64,000 nt of DNA from Polynucleobacter sp. SHI8 (lineage in GTDB: Bacteria; Pseudomonadota; Gammaproteobacteria; Burkholderiales; Burkholderiaceae), in NCBI RefSeq assembly GCF_027944005.1, contig NZ_AP027204.1, forward strand, positions 2,046,001 to 2,110,000. Direction: 5' to 3'. Under the pieces are notes generated by a model. That model did no database searches and was not told the DNA's origin. It saw only the letters and a list, made by a program, of their open reading frames with translations. The first letter of the stretch is position 1; each line of letters starts with the position of its first letter. Below, piece by piece: positions 46,547 to 54,588 of the stretch. Position numbers and translations under genes: made by a program.

Positions 46547-47359
46547 ATGATTAAAATTGCTAGCCTTCAAATGGTCGCCTCTTCCGACCTAGATACCAAT
46601 TTACACGTCGCTCAACAGTTGATTGCACAAGCGGCTGATCAACAATGCCAATTAGCCGTTTTACCCGAATATTTTTGTCTATTTGGTAAAAAAGATCGAG
46701 ATAAGTTAGATATTCAAGAGTCACTTGGTCACGGCCCAATACAAGATATATTAGCAAGCACTGCCCAGAAATTTGGAATCCATATTGTGGCAGGTACGAT
46801 TCCTATCTCTACCAATGACCCTAATCATGTTTTAAACACTACCCTGGTTTTTAATCCGGATGGGGAAATCATTTGTCAATACGACAAGATTCACTTGTTT
46901 TCATTCTCATCTGGTGGAGAGAGTTACGATGAATCTAGAGTGCTTCAAGCAGGATCCAACCTATCTTCCTTTGTCATTACTCATCAAGATGAAAATTGGC
47001 GTTTTGGCTTAAGTATTTGTTATGACCTTCGCTTTCCAGAAATGTATCGTGCCATGGGTGAGGTTGATTGCCATATTCTCCCAGCCGCATTTACCTACAC
47101 CACAGGTAAAGTTCATTGGGAAATTCTTCTGCGCGCTCGAGCGATTGAAAATCAATGCTACTTTGTTGCCTCTGCTCAAGGTGGTACTCACGATAATGGT
47201 CGTCAAACTTGGGGGCACTCAATGATTGTTCACCCTTGGGGAGAAATCAACTCTATATTAGAAGTTGGAGAAGGTCTCATTACTGGAGAAATGTTTAAAT
47301 CCAACATACTCGACGTTCGTAATAAATTACCAGCCCTTCAGCATCGCACAATTAAATAA
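46547..47359 (+). CDS. Carbon-nitrogen hydrolase (Nit family, probable deaminated glutathione amidase)
   Basis: 270 residues. The nitrilase Glu-Lys-Cys triad is visible: Glu in VLPEYFCLFGK (near residue 42), Lys in YDKIHLF (near 110) and Cys in SICYDLRFPEMYR (near 157). The sequence type fits the Nit1/Nit2-like branch that hydrolyses deaminated glutathione (metabolite repair). The exact substrate remains inferred. It lies between yhdP and tldD with short gaps, so is probably in the same transcript. Confidence 0.88.
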   Translation: MIKIASLQMVASSDLDTNLHVAQQLIAQAADQQCQLAVLPEYFCLFGKKDRDKLDIQESLGHGPIQDILASTAQKFGIHIVAGTIPISTNDPNHVLNTTLVFNPDGEIICQYDKIHLFSFSSGGESYDESRVLQAGSNLSSFVITHQDENWRFGLSICYDLRFPEMYRAMGEVDCHILPAAFTYTTGKVHWEILLRARAIENQCYFVASAQGGTHDNGRQTWGHSMIVHPWGEINSILEVGEGLITGEMFKSNILDVRNKLPALQHRTIK

Positions 47360-47367
47360 ATACTACC

Positions 47368-48822
47368 ATGCAAAATCATTCAAATAATGCCATACAAACT
47401 GCTAAATCTCTGCTTCTTGCTCCTGGCGGGATTGATGAACGCGTGATTGAAAAGGCCCTCAGTGAGATGTATTTACATCGCCTTGATGATGCTGACTTAT
47501 ATTTTCAACATACTCGCTATGAATCCTGGAGTCTTGAAGAGGGGATTGTTAAATCTGGCAACTTTAGTATTGATCAAGGTGTTGGTGTAAGGGCTGTCTC
47601 TGGAGACAAAACAGCCTTTGCTTATGCTGATGTTGTTAATGCTGACACTTTGATGCAAGCTGCAAAATCAACCCGAGTAATTGGTCCATCGGGTGGTAAA
47701 AAGAAGATTATTCTGCAACCGATTTCTACATTTTCTGGGCAAGCACTCTACATCCCTGAGGACCCCATCTTTAGCTTAAAAACGGAAGAAAAAATCCAAC
47801 TTCTTGAAAAAATTGAACAAACGGCAAGGGCAAAAGACCCTAGAGTTGTGCAAGTTATGGCAAGTCTGACAGGTGAATTCGACGTTATTTTAGTGGCAAA
47901 AGGAAACGGTAAATTAGTGGCCGACATACGCCCCCTCGTTAGAGTTTCAATTAGCATCATCGTAGAACAAAATGGTCGGAGAGAAACTGCTAATGCTGGC
48001 GGTGGTGGGCGCCTCAATTACAAAATGTTTACCGATGACTTAATTAATGGTTGGGTCGATAAGGCGGTCACTTCTGCATTAATTAATTTAGAGTCTAAAC
48101 CTGCTCCTGCGGGTCCAATGACTGTTGTCATGGGTCCTGGATGGCCAGGCGTTTTATTACATGAAGCTATTGGACACGGCTTGGAGGGTGATTTTAATCG
48201 TAAAGGATCCTCATCGTTTGCTGGAAAATTGGGCCAAAAAGTAGCTGCTCCAGGCGTTACAGTAGTGGATGACGGCACACTTTCAGGGCGTCGTGGCTCT
48301 CTCAATGTTGATGATGAAGGAAATCCAACTCAGTGTACAACCCTGATTGAAAATGGTCGACTCAAAGGTTTTATGCAAGATGCTATGAACTCTCGTCTCA
48401 TGAAAATGCCACTGACGGGCAATGGTCGTCGAGAAAGCTATGCTGCCCTTCCTCTTCCTAGAATGACAAATACGTATATGCTTGGGGGAGATAAGGATCC
48501 TGGAGAAATCCTCGCTAGTATTAAAAAAGGCTTATATGCTGTCAATTTTGGCGGCGGTCAAGTCGATATTACTAGCGGCAAGTTTGTTTTTGCGGCAACC
48601 GAAGCCTATTGGGTTGAAAATGGCAAAATTCAATATCCTGTAAAAGGGGCAACAATTATCGGTAATGGCCCTGAATCTTTGAAGCAAGTTAGTATGATAG
48701 GGAATGATTTGCGTCTTGACGATGGCGTTGGAGTTTGTGGGAAAGAAGGCCAAAGCGTGCCGGTTGGAGTTGGGCAACCTACCCTCAGAATTGAAAATAT
48801 GGTTGTTGGTGGAAGTGTCTAA
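47368..48822 (+). CDS. tldD: Metalloprotease TldD
   Basis: 484 residues. The zinc motif HExxxH is HEAIGHGLEGD, starting at residue 265. C-terminal blocks MTNTYMLGGDKDPGEI and the VNFGGGQVDITSGKFVFAATEAY segment are typical. TldD works with TldE (PmbA) to degrade small unfolded peptides such as antitoxins and microcin precursors; the partner gene is not in this window. It follows the nitrilase by 8 nt. Its 3' end leads directly into the aromatic leader peptide of aroG, so readthrough from this operon could feed the attenuator. Confidence 0.95.
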   Translation: MQNHSNNAIQTAKSLLLAPGGIDERVIEKALSEMYLHRLDDADLYFQHTRYESWSLEEGIVKSGNFSIDQGVGVRAVSGDKTAFAYADVVNADTLMQAAKSTRVIGPSGGKKKIILQPISTFSGQALYIPEDPIFSLKTEEKIQLLEKIEQTARAKDPRVVQVMASLTGEFDVILVAKGNGKLVADIRPLVRVSISIIVEQNGRRETANAGGGGRLNYKMFTDDLINGWVDKAVTSALINLESKPAPAGPMTVVMGPGWPGVLLHEAIGHGLEGDFNRKGSSSFAGKLGQKVAAPGVTVVDDGTLSGRRGSLNVDDEGNPTQCTTLIENGRLKGFMQDAMNSRLMKMPLTGNGRRESYAALPLPRMTNTYMLGGDKDPGEILASIKKGLYAVNFGGGQVDITSGKFVFAATEAYWVENGKIQYPVKGATIIGNGPESLKQVSMIGNDLRLDDGVGVCGKEGQSVPVGVGQPTLRIENMVVGGSV

Positions 48823-48859
48823 ATTAGTATCTCCATGAAGTTGTGGTAAATTAATATTT

Positions 48860-48922
48860 ATGTATACGAACTCTTTTTACTTCTTTTACTTTTTCATCTC
48901 AGACTTGGCGGTCGAGAGGTAA
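48860..48922 (+). CDS. Phe/Tyr-rich leader peptide of the aroG attenuator
   Basis: A 20-codon open frame, ATG 48860 to TAA 48920-48922. Codons 6-12 (48875-48895) encode seven aromatic residues in a row, FYFFYFF, with another Tyr at position 2: five Phe and three Tyr of 20. It lies 37 nt after tldD and 81 nt before the DAHP synthase gene. Its last codons overlap the first arm of the competing RNA structures described in the next entries. This is the layout of an attenuation leader such as E. coli pheL, where ribosome stalling reports scarcity of the charged tRNA. The ribosome site is weak (GTGG region), and no clear promoter was found in the gap. It was too short for standard gene calling. Confidence 0.85.
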   Translation: MYTNSFYFFYFFISDLAVER

Positions 48923-48953
48923 TGATTTAAAAACATTTCCTAAAACAACCGCC
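48897..48953 (+). promoter_or_regulatory. Alternative RNA structures of the aroG attenuator (pause hairpin and antiterminator)
   Basis: Pause-type hairpin: TCTC (48897-48900) plus GAC (48902-48904) pair with GTC (48911-48913) plus GAGA (48914-48917), 7 bp with one bulged A. Antiterminator: GGCGGT (48907-48912) pairs with ACCGCC (48948-48953), and inside it AGG-AATG (48917-48919, 48921-48924) pairs with CATT-CCT (48934-48937, 48939-48941) across one mismatch, 13 bp in all. The two share 48907-48917, so they exclude each other. The antiterminator uses the 5' arm of the terminator. A ribosome stalled on codons 6-12 would cover the first arm and favour the antiterminator. Confidence 0.75.
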
Positions 48954-48973
48954 CCAAAAAGGCGGTTTTTTTT
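48947..48973 (+). terminator. Intrinsic terminator of the aroG attenuator (conditional)
   Basis: AACCGCC (48947-48953) pairs with GGCGGTT (48961-48967) around a CCAAAAA loop, followed by an unbroken run of T residues to 48973. It lies 30 nt before the aroG start. The same GGCGGT hexamer occurs at 48907-48912, allowing the antiterminator. It also serves as the end of tldD transcription when not bypassed. Confidence 0.9.
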
Positions 48974-49003
48974 CACCTAGTTGTGCAACATGTAAGGATT
49001 AAT

Positions 49004-50122
49004 ATGACGGATAAAGCTCTAAGTACCCACGAAAACTGGTATGCCAATATGGACAAAACATCCTTAACGGATGATGCTCGGATTAAAAATATTACTGTTC
49101 TACCGCCACCAGAGCATTTGATTCGTTTTTTTCCAATTTCCAACACTCCGATTGAAAAACTCATCGCCCAATCACGGAAAAAGATTCGCGATATTATTCA
49201 TGGAACCGACGACCGCTTGCTCGTGATTATTGGGCCTTGTTCAATTCATGATCCTTCTGCTGCAGTTGCATATGCGAAAAGACTTCTTGAGCAACGTGAG
49301 CACTTTAAAAAAGATTTAGAAATCGTCATGAGAGTCTATTTTGAAAAACCAAGAACTACTGTTGGTTGGAAGGGTCTGATCAATGACCCTTATTTAGATG
49401 AAAGTTTTAAGATTGATGAGGGCCTTCGTATCGCAAGGCAATTGCTCATTGAAATCAATCGACTTGGAATGCCCGCAGGAAGTGAATTCCTGGACGTTAT
49501 TTCTCCTCAATATATTGGTGATCTGATTTCGTGGGGTGCAATTGGTGCCAGAACTACTGAAAGCCAAATTCATCGTGAATTAGCTTCTGGTTTATCAGCA
49601 CCAATTGGCTTCAAAAATGGTACTGATGGGAACATTAAGATTGCTACTGATGCAATACTTGCAGCATCGCGAGGGCATCATTTTTTGTCTGTACATAAAA
49701 ATGGTCAAGTTGCTATCGTTGAAACTAGTGGCAATAAGGATTGTCACGTCATCTTACGAGGTGGTAAAGCACCTAATTACGATGCAAAAAGTGTGGCAGA
49801 GGCTTGCGATAGCTTACAGACCTCTAAGCTACATCCATCTTTAATGATTGATTTATCACATGCAAACTCTAGTAAACAACATGAGCGTCAAATGATTGTG
49901 GCACAAGATGTTGCAGATCAGTTGAAGGCAAAATCTAAGTCAATCTTTGGTGTAATGATAGAAAGTCACTTTGAAGGTGGGGCGCAGAAATTTACTCCTG
50001 GCAAAGATGATCCAAACAAACTTCAGTATGGTCAAAGTATTACTGATGCCTGCATCAACTGGGATGACTCTGTGAAAACGCTTGAGATATTAGCCGAAGG
50101 TGTAAGAAAACGTCGTAATTAA
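49004..50122 (+). CDS. aroG: 3-deoxy-7-phosphoheptulonate (DAHP) synthase, class I
   Basis: 372 residues from the ATG at 49004, with an AAGGA site 6 nt upstream; a GTG at 48983 is not needed. The AroF/AroG/AroH-type (class I alpha) core is clear: LLVIIGPCSIHDPSAA with the metal-binding Cys, RVYFEKPRTTVGWKG, WGAIGARTTESQIHRELASGLSAPIGFKNGTDG, and LMIDLSHANSSK with the metal-binding His. It condenses phosphoenolpyruvate and erythrose-4-phosphate, the first shikimate step. The Phe/Tyr attenuator directly upstream suggests control by Phe and Tyr supply; which end product inhibits the enzyme is not readable. Its stop abuts the convergent pduO-type gene. Confidence 0.96.
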   Translation: MTDKALSTHENWYANMDKTSLTDDARIKNITVLPPPEHLIRFFPISNTPIEKLIAQSRKKIRDIIHGTDDRLLVIIGPCSIHDPSAAVAYAKRLLEQREHFKKDLEIVMRVYFEKPRTTVGWKGLINDPYLDESFKIDEGLRIARQLLIEINRLGMPAGSEFLDVISPQYIGDLISWGAIGARTTESQIHRELASGLSAPIGFKNGTDGNIKIATDAILAASRGHHFLSVHKNGQVAIVETSGNKDCHVILRGGKAPNYDAKSVAEACDSLQTSKLHPSLMIDLSHANSSKQHERQMIVAQDVADQLKAKSKSIFGVMIESHFEGGAQKFTPGKDDPNKLQYGQSITDACINWDDSVKTLEILAEGVRKRRN

Positions 50123-50692
50123 TTATTGCTTGGGGGTTTTATGATGATTCCACAAAACATCTTTACCCCCAGCACTTACATTAAGATACCTGGCCAAAAC
50201 AAACAATAAATCGGATAAACGATTGGTGTATTGCCTAGGTGTGTCATTGATTTTTTCTTTAGACCCTAACTGTACAATCGAACGCTCAGCTCTTCGACAT
50301 ACCGTACGGCAAATATGGGCTTGAGCTGCAGCACGAGTACCGCCTGGAAGAATAAATTCTGATAGTTTAGGTAATTGCGAATTGTAAAGAGCCAACTGCT
50401 CATCAAGATAGAGTATTTGCTCTTGCTTAAGTAAGGTATATCCGGGGATACAAAGCTCGCCACCTAAGTCAAATAAGTCATGCTGAATTTGATTAAATAA
50501 ACCCCTCATGGCATCATCAATTGATTTGGGGAACTCTTCAGTCAATAAAAGACCAATTTGAGAATTTAATTCATCAACATCACCCATGGCACAAATGCGA
50601 TCATGTGCTTTATCTACACGAGTTCCATCACCTAGGCCAGTCATTCCAGCATCACCGGTTCGAGTTGCAATTTGTGTAAGGCGATTTCCCAT
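50123..50692 (-). CDS. Cob(I)alamin adenosyltransferase (PduO type)
   Basis: 189 residues. The N-terminal TRTGDAGMTGLGDGTRVDKAHDRI block is the ATP-binding loop of PduO/MMAB enzymes. FILPGGTRAAAQAHICRTVCRRAERSI and YTNRLSDLLFVLARY are also conserved. It makes adenosylcobalamin from cob(I)alamin and ATP. No other cobalamin gene is in the window, which fits use of salvaged B12. A TATAAT ends 7 nt before the ATG on the minus strand, suggesting a leaderless message. It abuts aroG and is divergent from glcD. Confidence 0.93.
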   Translation of the reverse strand: MGNRLTQIATRTGDAGMTGLGDGTRVDKAHDRICAMGDVDELNSQIGLLLTEEFPKSIDDAMRGLFNQIQHDLFDLGGELCIPGYTLLKQEQILYLDEQLALYNSQLPKLSEFILPGGTRAAAQAHICRTVCRRAERSIVQLGSKEKINDTPRQYTNRLSDLLFVLARYLNVSAGGKDVLWNHHKTPKQ

Positions 50693-50699
50693 AAAATGT

Positions 50700-50705
50700 A
50701 TTATA
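50700..50705 (-). promoter_or_regulatory. Candidate -10 box giving a leaderless cobalamin adenosyltransferase mRNA
   Basis: On the minus strand an exact TATAAT (50705-50700) is followed by 7 nt and then the ATG, so transcription would begin at or beside the start codon. No Shine-Dalgarno fits between. No convincing -35 is present at 16-18 nt spacing, so this rests on the -10 match and context. Confidence 0.35.
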
Positions 50706-50721
50706 GAGGGATAATTACACT

Positions 50722-52206
50722 ATGAATGCCATAATTCCACCTTTATTAAAAAGTCGTCAAGATTTTGTCGTTGGCCTATTAAAGCCAATCTTAGATGAAG
50801 ACTCTCTTCTATGGGAGCCAGAGGATACTATTCCCTATGAATGTGATGGCTTAGCGGCTTATAGGCAGATGCCTTTGGCTGTCGCTCTTCCTCATACAGA
50901 ATCTCAAGTGATTGAAATTTTGAAGATTTGTCATGCCAATCAAATACCTGTTGTCCCTAGGGGGGCCGGAACAGGCTTATCGGGCGGGGCTATGCCGATT
51001 GCGGATGGTCTTGTCCTATCTTTAGCTAAATTGAAGAAAATCATCGATATTAACCCTCTTGCTAGGACCGCTACGGTCCAACCCGGAGTTAGAAATTTAG
51101 CAATCTCTGAGGCAGTTGCGAAACACCAACTCTACTATGCTCCCGACCCTTCCTCTCAAATCGCCTGCACAATTGGTGGCAATGTAAGTGAAAACTCTGG
51201 GGGTGTTCATTGCCTTAAATATGGATTAACGATTCATAATATTCTGCGAATACGCGCTGTATTGATTACTGGCGAAGTAGTAGAGTTTGGTGGACTGGCG
51301 CCTGATAGTCCAGGTTTAGATTTATTTTCTATTTTTATTGGTAGTGAAGGCATGTTAGCTTTGGTGACTGAGGTAACTGTGAAATTGGTTCCAAAGCCGC
51401 AACTGGCCAGAGTGATTATGGCTAGCTTTGATGATATTGAAAAAGGCGGTAATGCCGTTGCAGCAGTAATCGGTGCTGGTATCATACCTGCCGGTTTAGA
51501 AATGATGGATCAGCCAGCTACTCAAGCTGTTGAAGAATTTGTGCATGCAGGTTATGACATTGATGCTAAAACAATTTTGTTGTGTGAATCAGATGGCACT
51601 CCAGAAGAAGTTGCTGAAGAAATTGAAAAAATGAGTTTAGTCCTTAAAGCTAGTGGCGCATCTAGACTTCAAGTATCAGAAACTGAAGCCGAACGCTTAA
51701 GGTTTTGGAGCGGCAGAAAAAATGCTTTCCCAGCCGCTGGTCGTGTATCTCCAGACTATTATTGTATGGATGGAACGATTCCGCGACGTCAAATTGCTGA
51801 ATTGTTAAAACGTATCAAAGATATGGAAAGTAAATATCAGCTCAGATGTATGAATGTCTTTCATGCTGGCGATGGCAATATGCATCCTCTGATCTTGTTT
51901 AACGGTGCTAATCATTCTGAATGGCTTCGTGCGGAAGATTTTGGTTCGGAAATTCTTGAAACCTGCGTTGAACTAGGTGGAACAATTACCGGGGAGCATG
52001 GTGTTGGTATCGAAAAAATCAATTCAATGTGCGTTCAATTTTCTGAGTTAGAGAGAAATTTATTTTGGTCGATTAAAGAATCATTCGATCCCCTCAAATT
52101 ATTAAATCCTGATAAAGCCATTCCAACACTCAATCGATGTGCAGAATATGGTCGGGTCAGAATCAGTAATGGTGTGATGCCTCATCCAGAATTAGAACGT
52201 TTTTAA
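50722..52206 (+). CDS. glcD: Glycolate oxidase subunit GlcD (FAD-linked)
   Basis: 494 residues. The FAD-binding PCMH domain has VVPRGAGTGLSGGAMPIADGLVLSL and DPSSQIACTIGGNVSENSGGVHCLKYG. The C-terminal catalytic domain contains NVFHAGDGNMHPLIL and GTITGEHGVGIEK. It oxidises glycolate to glyoxylate with electrons passing to the membrane quinone pool through GlcE and GlcF. D-lactate dehydrogenase is an alternative for the single protein, but the following glcE and glcF support glycolate oxidase. An AGAGGG site lies upstream of the ATG. Confidence 0.95.
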   Translation: MNAIIPPLLKSRQDFVVGLLKPILDEDSLLWEPEDTIPYECDGLAAYRQMPLAVALPHTESQVIEILKICHANQIPVVPRGAGTGLSGGAMPIADGLVLSLAKLKKIIDINPLARTATVQPGVRNLAISEAVAKHQLYYAPDPSSQIACTIGGNVSENSGGVHCLKYGLTIHNILRIRAVLITGEVVEFGGLAPDSPGLDLFSIFIGSEGMLALVTEVTVKLVPKPQLARVIMASFDDIEKGGNAVAAVIGAGIIPAGLEMMDQPATQAVEEFVHAGYDIDAKTILLCESDGTPEEVAEEIEKMSLVLKASGASRLQVSETEAERLRFWSGRKNAFPAAGRVSPDYYCMDGTIPRRQIAELLKRIKDMESKYQLRCMNVFHAGDGNMHPLILFNGANHSEWLRAEDFGSEILETCVELGGTITGEHGVGIEKINSMCVQFSELERNLFWSIKESFDPLKLLNPDKAIPTLNRCAEYGRVRISNGVMPHPELERF

Positions 52207-52220
52207 TATACTTATCACTT

Positions 52221-53324
52221 ATGCAAGTTGTGCTGAATCAATTTAAAGAACAAATACAATCGGCTATTACCACGCAGAAAAAAATTAATATCTGCGGTGG
52301 AAATACAAAGAATTGGTATGGTGATCCTCCAAATGGGGAAGTATTAAACACCCTTCAATACTCCGGTATTTTGGATTATCAACCAGAAGAACTTGTTATT
52401 ACAGCATGTGCTGGAACTCCATTAAAGGAAGTTGAAGCAGCATTAATTGCAAAAAATCAGTACTTTGCATTTGAGCCTCCGCATTATGGAGAAAATGCGA
52501 CGATTGGTGGAATGGTTGCAGCTGGTTTAGCAGGTCCAGGTCGAGGCCAATTTGGTGGGCTCAGAGACTATGTTCTAGGCACCAAAATGATGGATGGTAA
52601 TGGCCAGATCTTATCCTTCGGGGGTAAGGTGATGAAAAATGTTGCTGGTTATGATGTCTCACGTTTAATGCCAGGATCTTTAGGTACTTTAGGGCTGATC
52701 CTTGAAATGTCTATTAAAGTTTTACCTCTTCCGGCAAGAACTGAAACTTTAAAGTTTCAAATTCCGGCAAGTCAAGCGATTGTGCAAATGAATTCATGGG
52801 CTAGTCAACCACTCCCCTTATCTGCAAGTACCTGGTTAGGGAATTCGCAAAGCGGTGAACTATGGATACGACTCGCTGGAGCAAATGCCGCAGTCGTTTC
52901 GGCAATCCAAAAAATGCAACAACTTTTGCCGTCTGAAATAATTGACGCTCAACAAGCTAATGTCTTTTGGGAAAGTATTCGTGAACAAACGCACTCTTTC
53001 TTTACAAATTCAAACGATAATTTATGGCGTTTTGCTGTTAATCCATTATCAGAGCCATTTGCAACTGACCATGTAACAATGATGGAATGGTTTGGTGGAC
53101 AACGTTGGATTAAAGGAAATCTAAGTCGCGAAGAAGCTCAAAATCTTGCTGCTCAAAACCAAGGATATGCAACCTTATATCGAAATCATAATCATGACTC
53201 TGGTAGTGTATTTACACCTATTACTGCTAACCCTCTAACGGCACCCTTAGCTATTGTGCAAAAAAGAGTTCAAAATGCCTTTGACCCCCATGGGATTTTT
53301 CAAACAGGAAGAATGCCCTATTAA
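52221..53324 (+). CDS. glcE: Glycolate oxidase subunit GlcE
   Basis: 367 residues with a shorter FAD-binding domain: NICGGNTKNWYG, ITACAGTPLKEVEAAL, and PPHYGENATIGGMVAAGLAGPGRGQFGGLRDYVLG. FDPHGIFQTGRM near the C terminus is typical of GlcE. It is thought to be a second flavin subunit of the glycolate oxidase complex. It lies 14 nt after glcD and 3 nt before glcF. Confidence 0.95.
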   Translation: MQVVLNQFKEQIQSAITTQKKINICGGNTKNWYGDPPNGEVLNTLQYSGILDYQPEELVITACAGTPLKEVEAALIAKNQYFAFEPPHYGENATIGGMVAAGLAGPGRGQFGGLRDYVLGTKMMDGNGQILSFGGKVMKNVAGYDVSRLMPGSLGTLGLILEMSIKVLPLPARTETLKFQIPASQAIVQMNSWASQPLPLSASTWLGNSQSGELWIRLAGANAAVVSAIQKMQQLLPSEIIDAQQANVFWESIREQTHSFFTNSNDNLWRFAVNPLSEPFATDHVTMMEWFGGQRWIKGNLSREEAQNLAAQNQGYATLYRNHNHDSGSVFTPITANPLTAPLAIVQKRVQNAFDPHGIFQTGRMPY

Positions 53325-53327
53325 TCT

Positions 53328-54584
53328 ATGCAAACTGATTTATCGCCACTATTAACAAATCATCCTGATGGATTAGAAGCACAAAAGCTTTTATCCAATT
53401 GTGTTCATTGTGGCTTTTGTACAGCTACTTGCCCAACTTATCAATTGTTGGGCGATGAACTTGATGGTCCTCGCGGACGAATTTATCTTATCAAACAAAT
53501 GGCGGAAGGTGCAATCGCTACTGAAAAAACACGTACTCATTTAGATCGTTGTTTAACTTGTAGAAATTGCGAGAGCACTTGTCCGAGTGGAGTTCAATAT
53601 GGGCACCTCTTAGATATTGGCAGAAAATGGGCGGAAGAGCAAACGCCTGCAAGGCCAGTTCAAGAGCGTGTGATCAGGTGGTTGTTAAAAGAAACATTAA
53701 CTAGGCCTGAAATTTTTGGTCCTGCCATGAAAATTGGGCGAGCAATTAAACCTGCATTACCTAAATCACTTCAGAAAAAAATACCAACCTCTTTTTTTAA
53801 TGGTCAAGCGCACTATAACCAGCCCTTAGAGTTTAAAGAAAAAATGTTATTTTTGGCAGGTTGTGTACAACCAAGCATGTTGCCAAACATCAATGAAGCA
53901 ACTGAACGAGTTCTTCAATTTTTACAGATTGAATTAATTACTCCAAATACTGCTGGATGTTGTGGCGCATTAAAGCACCATTTAAATGATCATGCTGGTG
54001 GTCAAAAAGAGATGCGAAGAAATATTGATGCATGGTGGCCAGTCATTGAAAATGAAAATATCTCGGCAATCGTCATGAATGCTTCTGGATGTGGCGTCAT
54101 GGTCAAAGACTATGGATATCTGTTACGTGACGATCCTCAATATGCAGTTAAAGCTCAAAAAATCAGCTCCTTAACGAAGGATATTAGTGAAATTTTGCCT
54201 CATTACATCGGCCAACTTCAAACCAAAATTGGCAGTAGCCCAAAGCCTGGTGTTACTTATCACCCACCCTGCACGCTTCAGCACGGTCAGAAAGTCCAAG
54301 GAAAAGTAGAAGGGATACTTTCACAATTAGGTGTCAAAATAAATCTCTGTCAGGATAGTCACTTGTGTTGCGGTTCTGCAGGGACATATTCCATATTACA
54401 AGAATCCTTATCAACTCAATTACGTGAACAAAAATTAGATCATCTTATGCAAGCATGTCGTACTAACCAATCTGAGTTTATTGTTTCAGGCAATATTGGC
54501 TGTATTACACACTTGCAAAATGATCAGCTTCCAGTAACTCATTGGATAGAAATTGTTGATCAATTGATATCAAAAGCAGCCTAA
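53328..54584 (+). CDS. glcF: Glycolate oxidase iron-sulfur subunit GlcF
   Basis: 418 residues. Two 4Fe-4S motifs lie in the N-terminal part: CVHCGFCTATCP (about 26-37) and CLTCRNCESTCP (about 76-87). Two CCG-type domains follow, with CCGALKHH and CCGSAGTYS, typical of heterodisulfide-reductase-like electron-transfer subunits. It probably carries electrons from the flavin subunits to quinone. Completes glcDEF; no glcC regulator or glcB is seen nearby. Confidence 0.95.
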   Translation: MQTDLSPLLTNHPDGLEAQKLLSNCVHCGFCTATCPTYQLLGDELDGPRGRIYLIKQMAEGAIATEKTRTHLDRCLTCRNCESTCPSGVQYGHLLDIGRKWAEEQTPARPVQERVIRWLLKETLTRPEIFGPAMKIGRAIKPALPKSLQKKIPTSFFNGQAHYNQPLEFKEKMLFLAGCVQPSMLPNINEATERVLQFLQIELITPNTAGCCGALKHHLNDHAGGQKEMRRNIDAWWPVIENENISAIVMNASGCGVMVKDYGYLLRDDPQYAVKAQKISSLTKDISEILPHYIGQLQTKIGSSPKPGVTYHPPCTLQHGQKVQGKVEGILSQLGVKINLCQDSHLCCGSAGTYSILQESLSTQLREQKLDHLMQACRTNQSEFIVSGNIGCITHLQNDQLPVTHWIEIVDQLISKAA

Positions 54585-54588
54585 AATC

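Noticed and set aside
48983..49003. GTG start extending the DAHP synthase by seven codons
   Set aside because: The AAGGA site inside this stretch serves the ATG at 49004, and the extra residues do not resemble the family.
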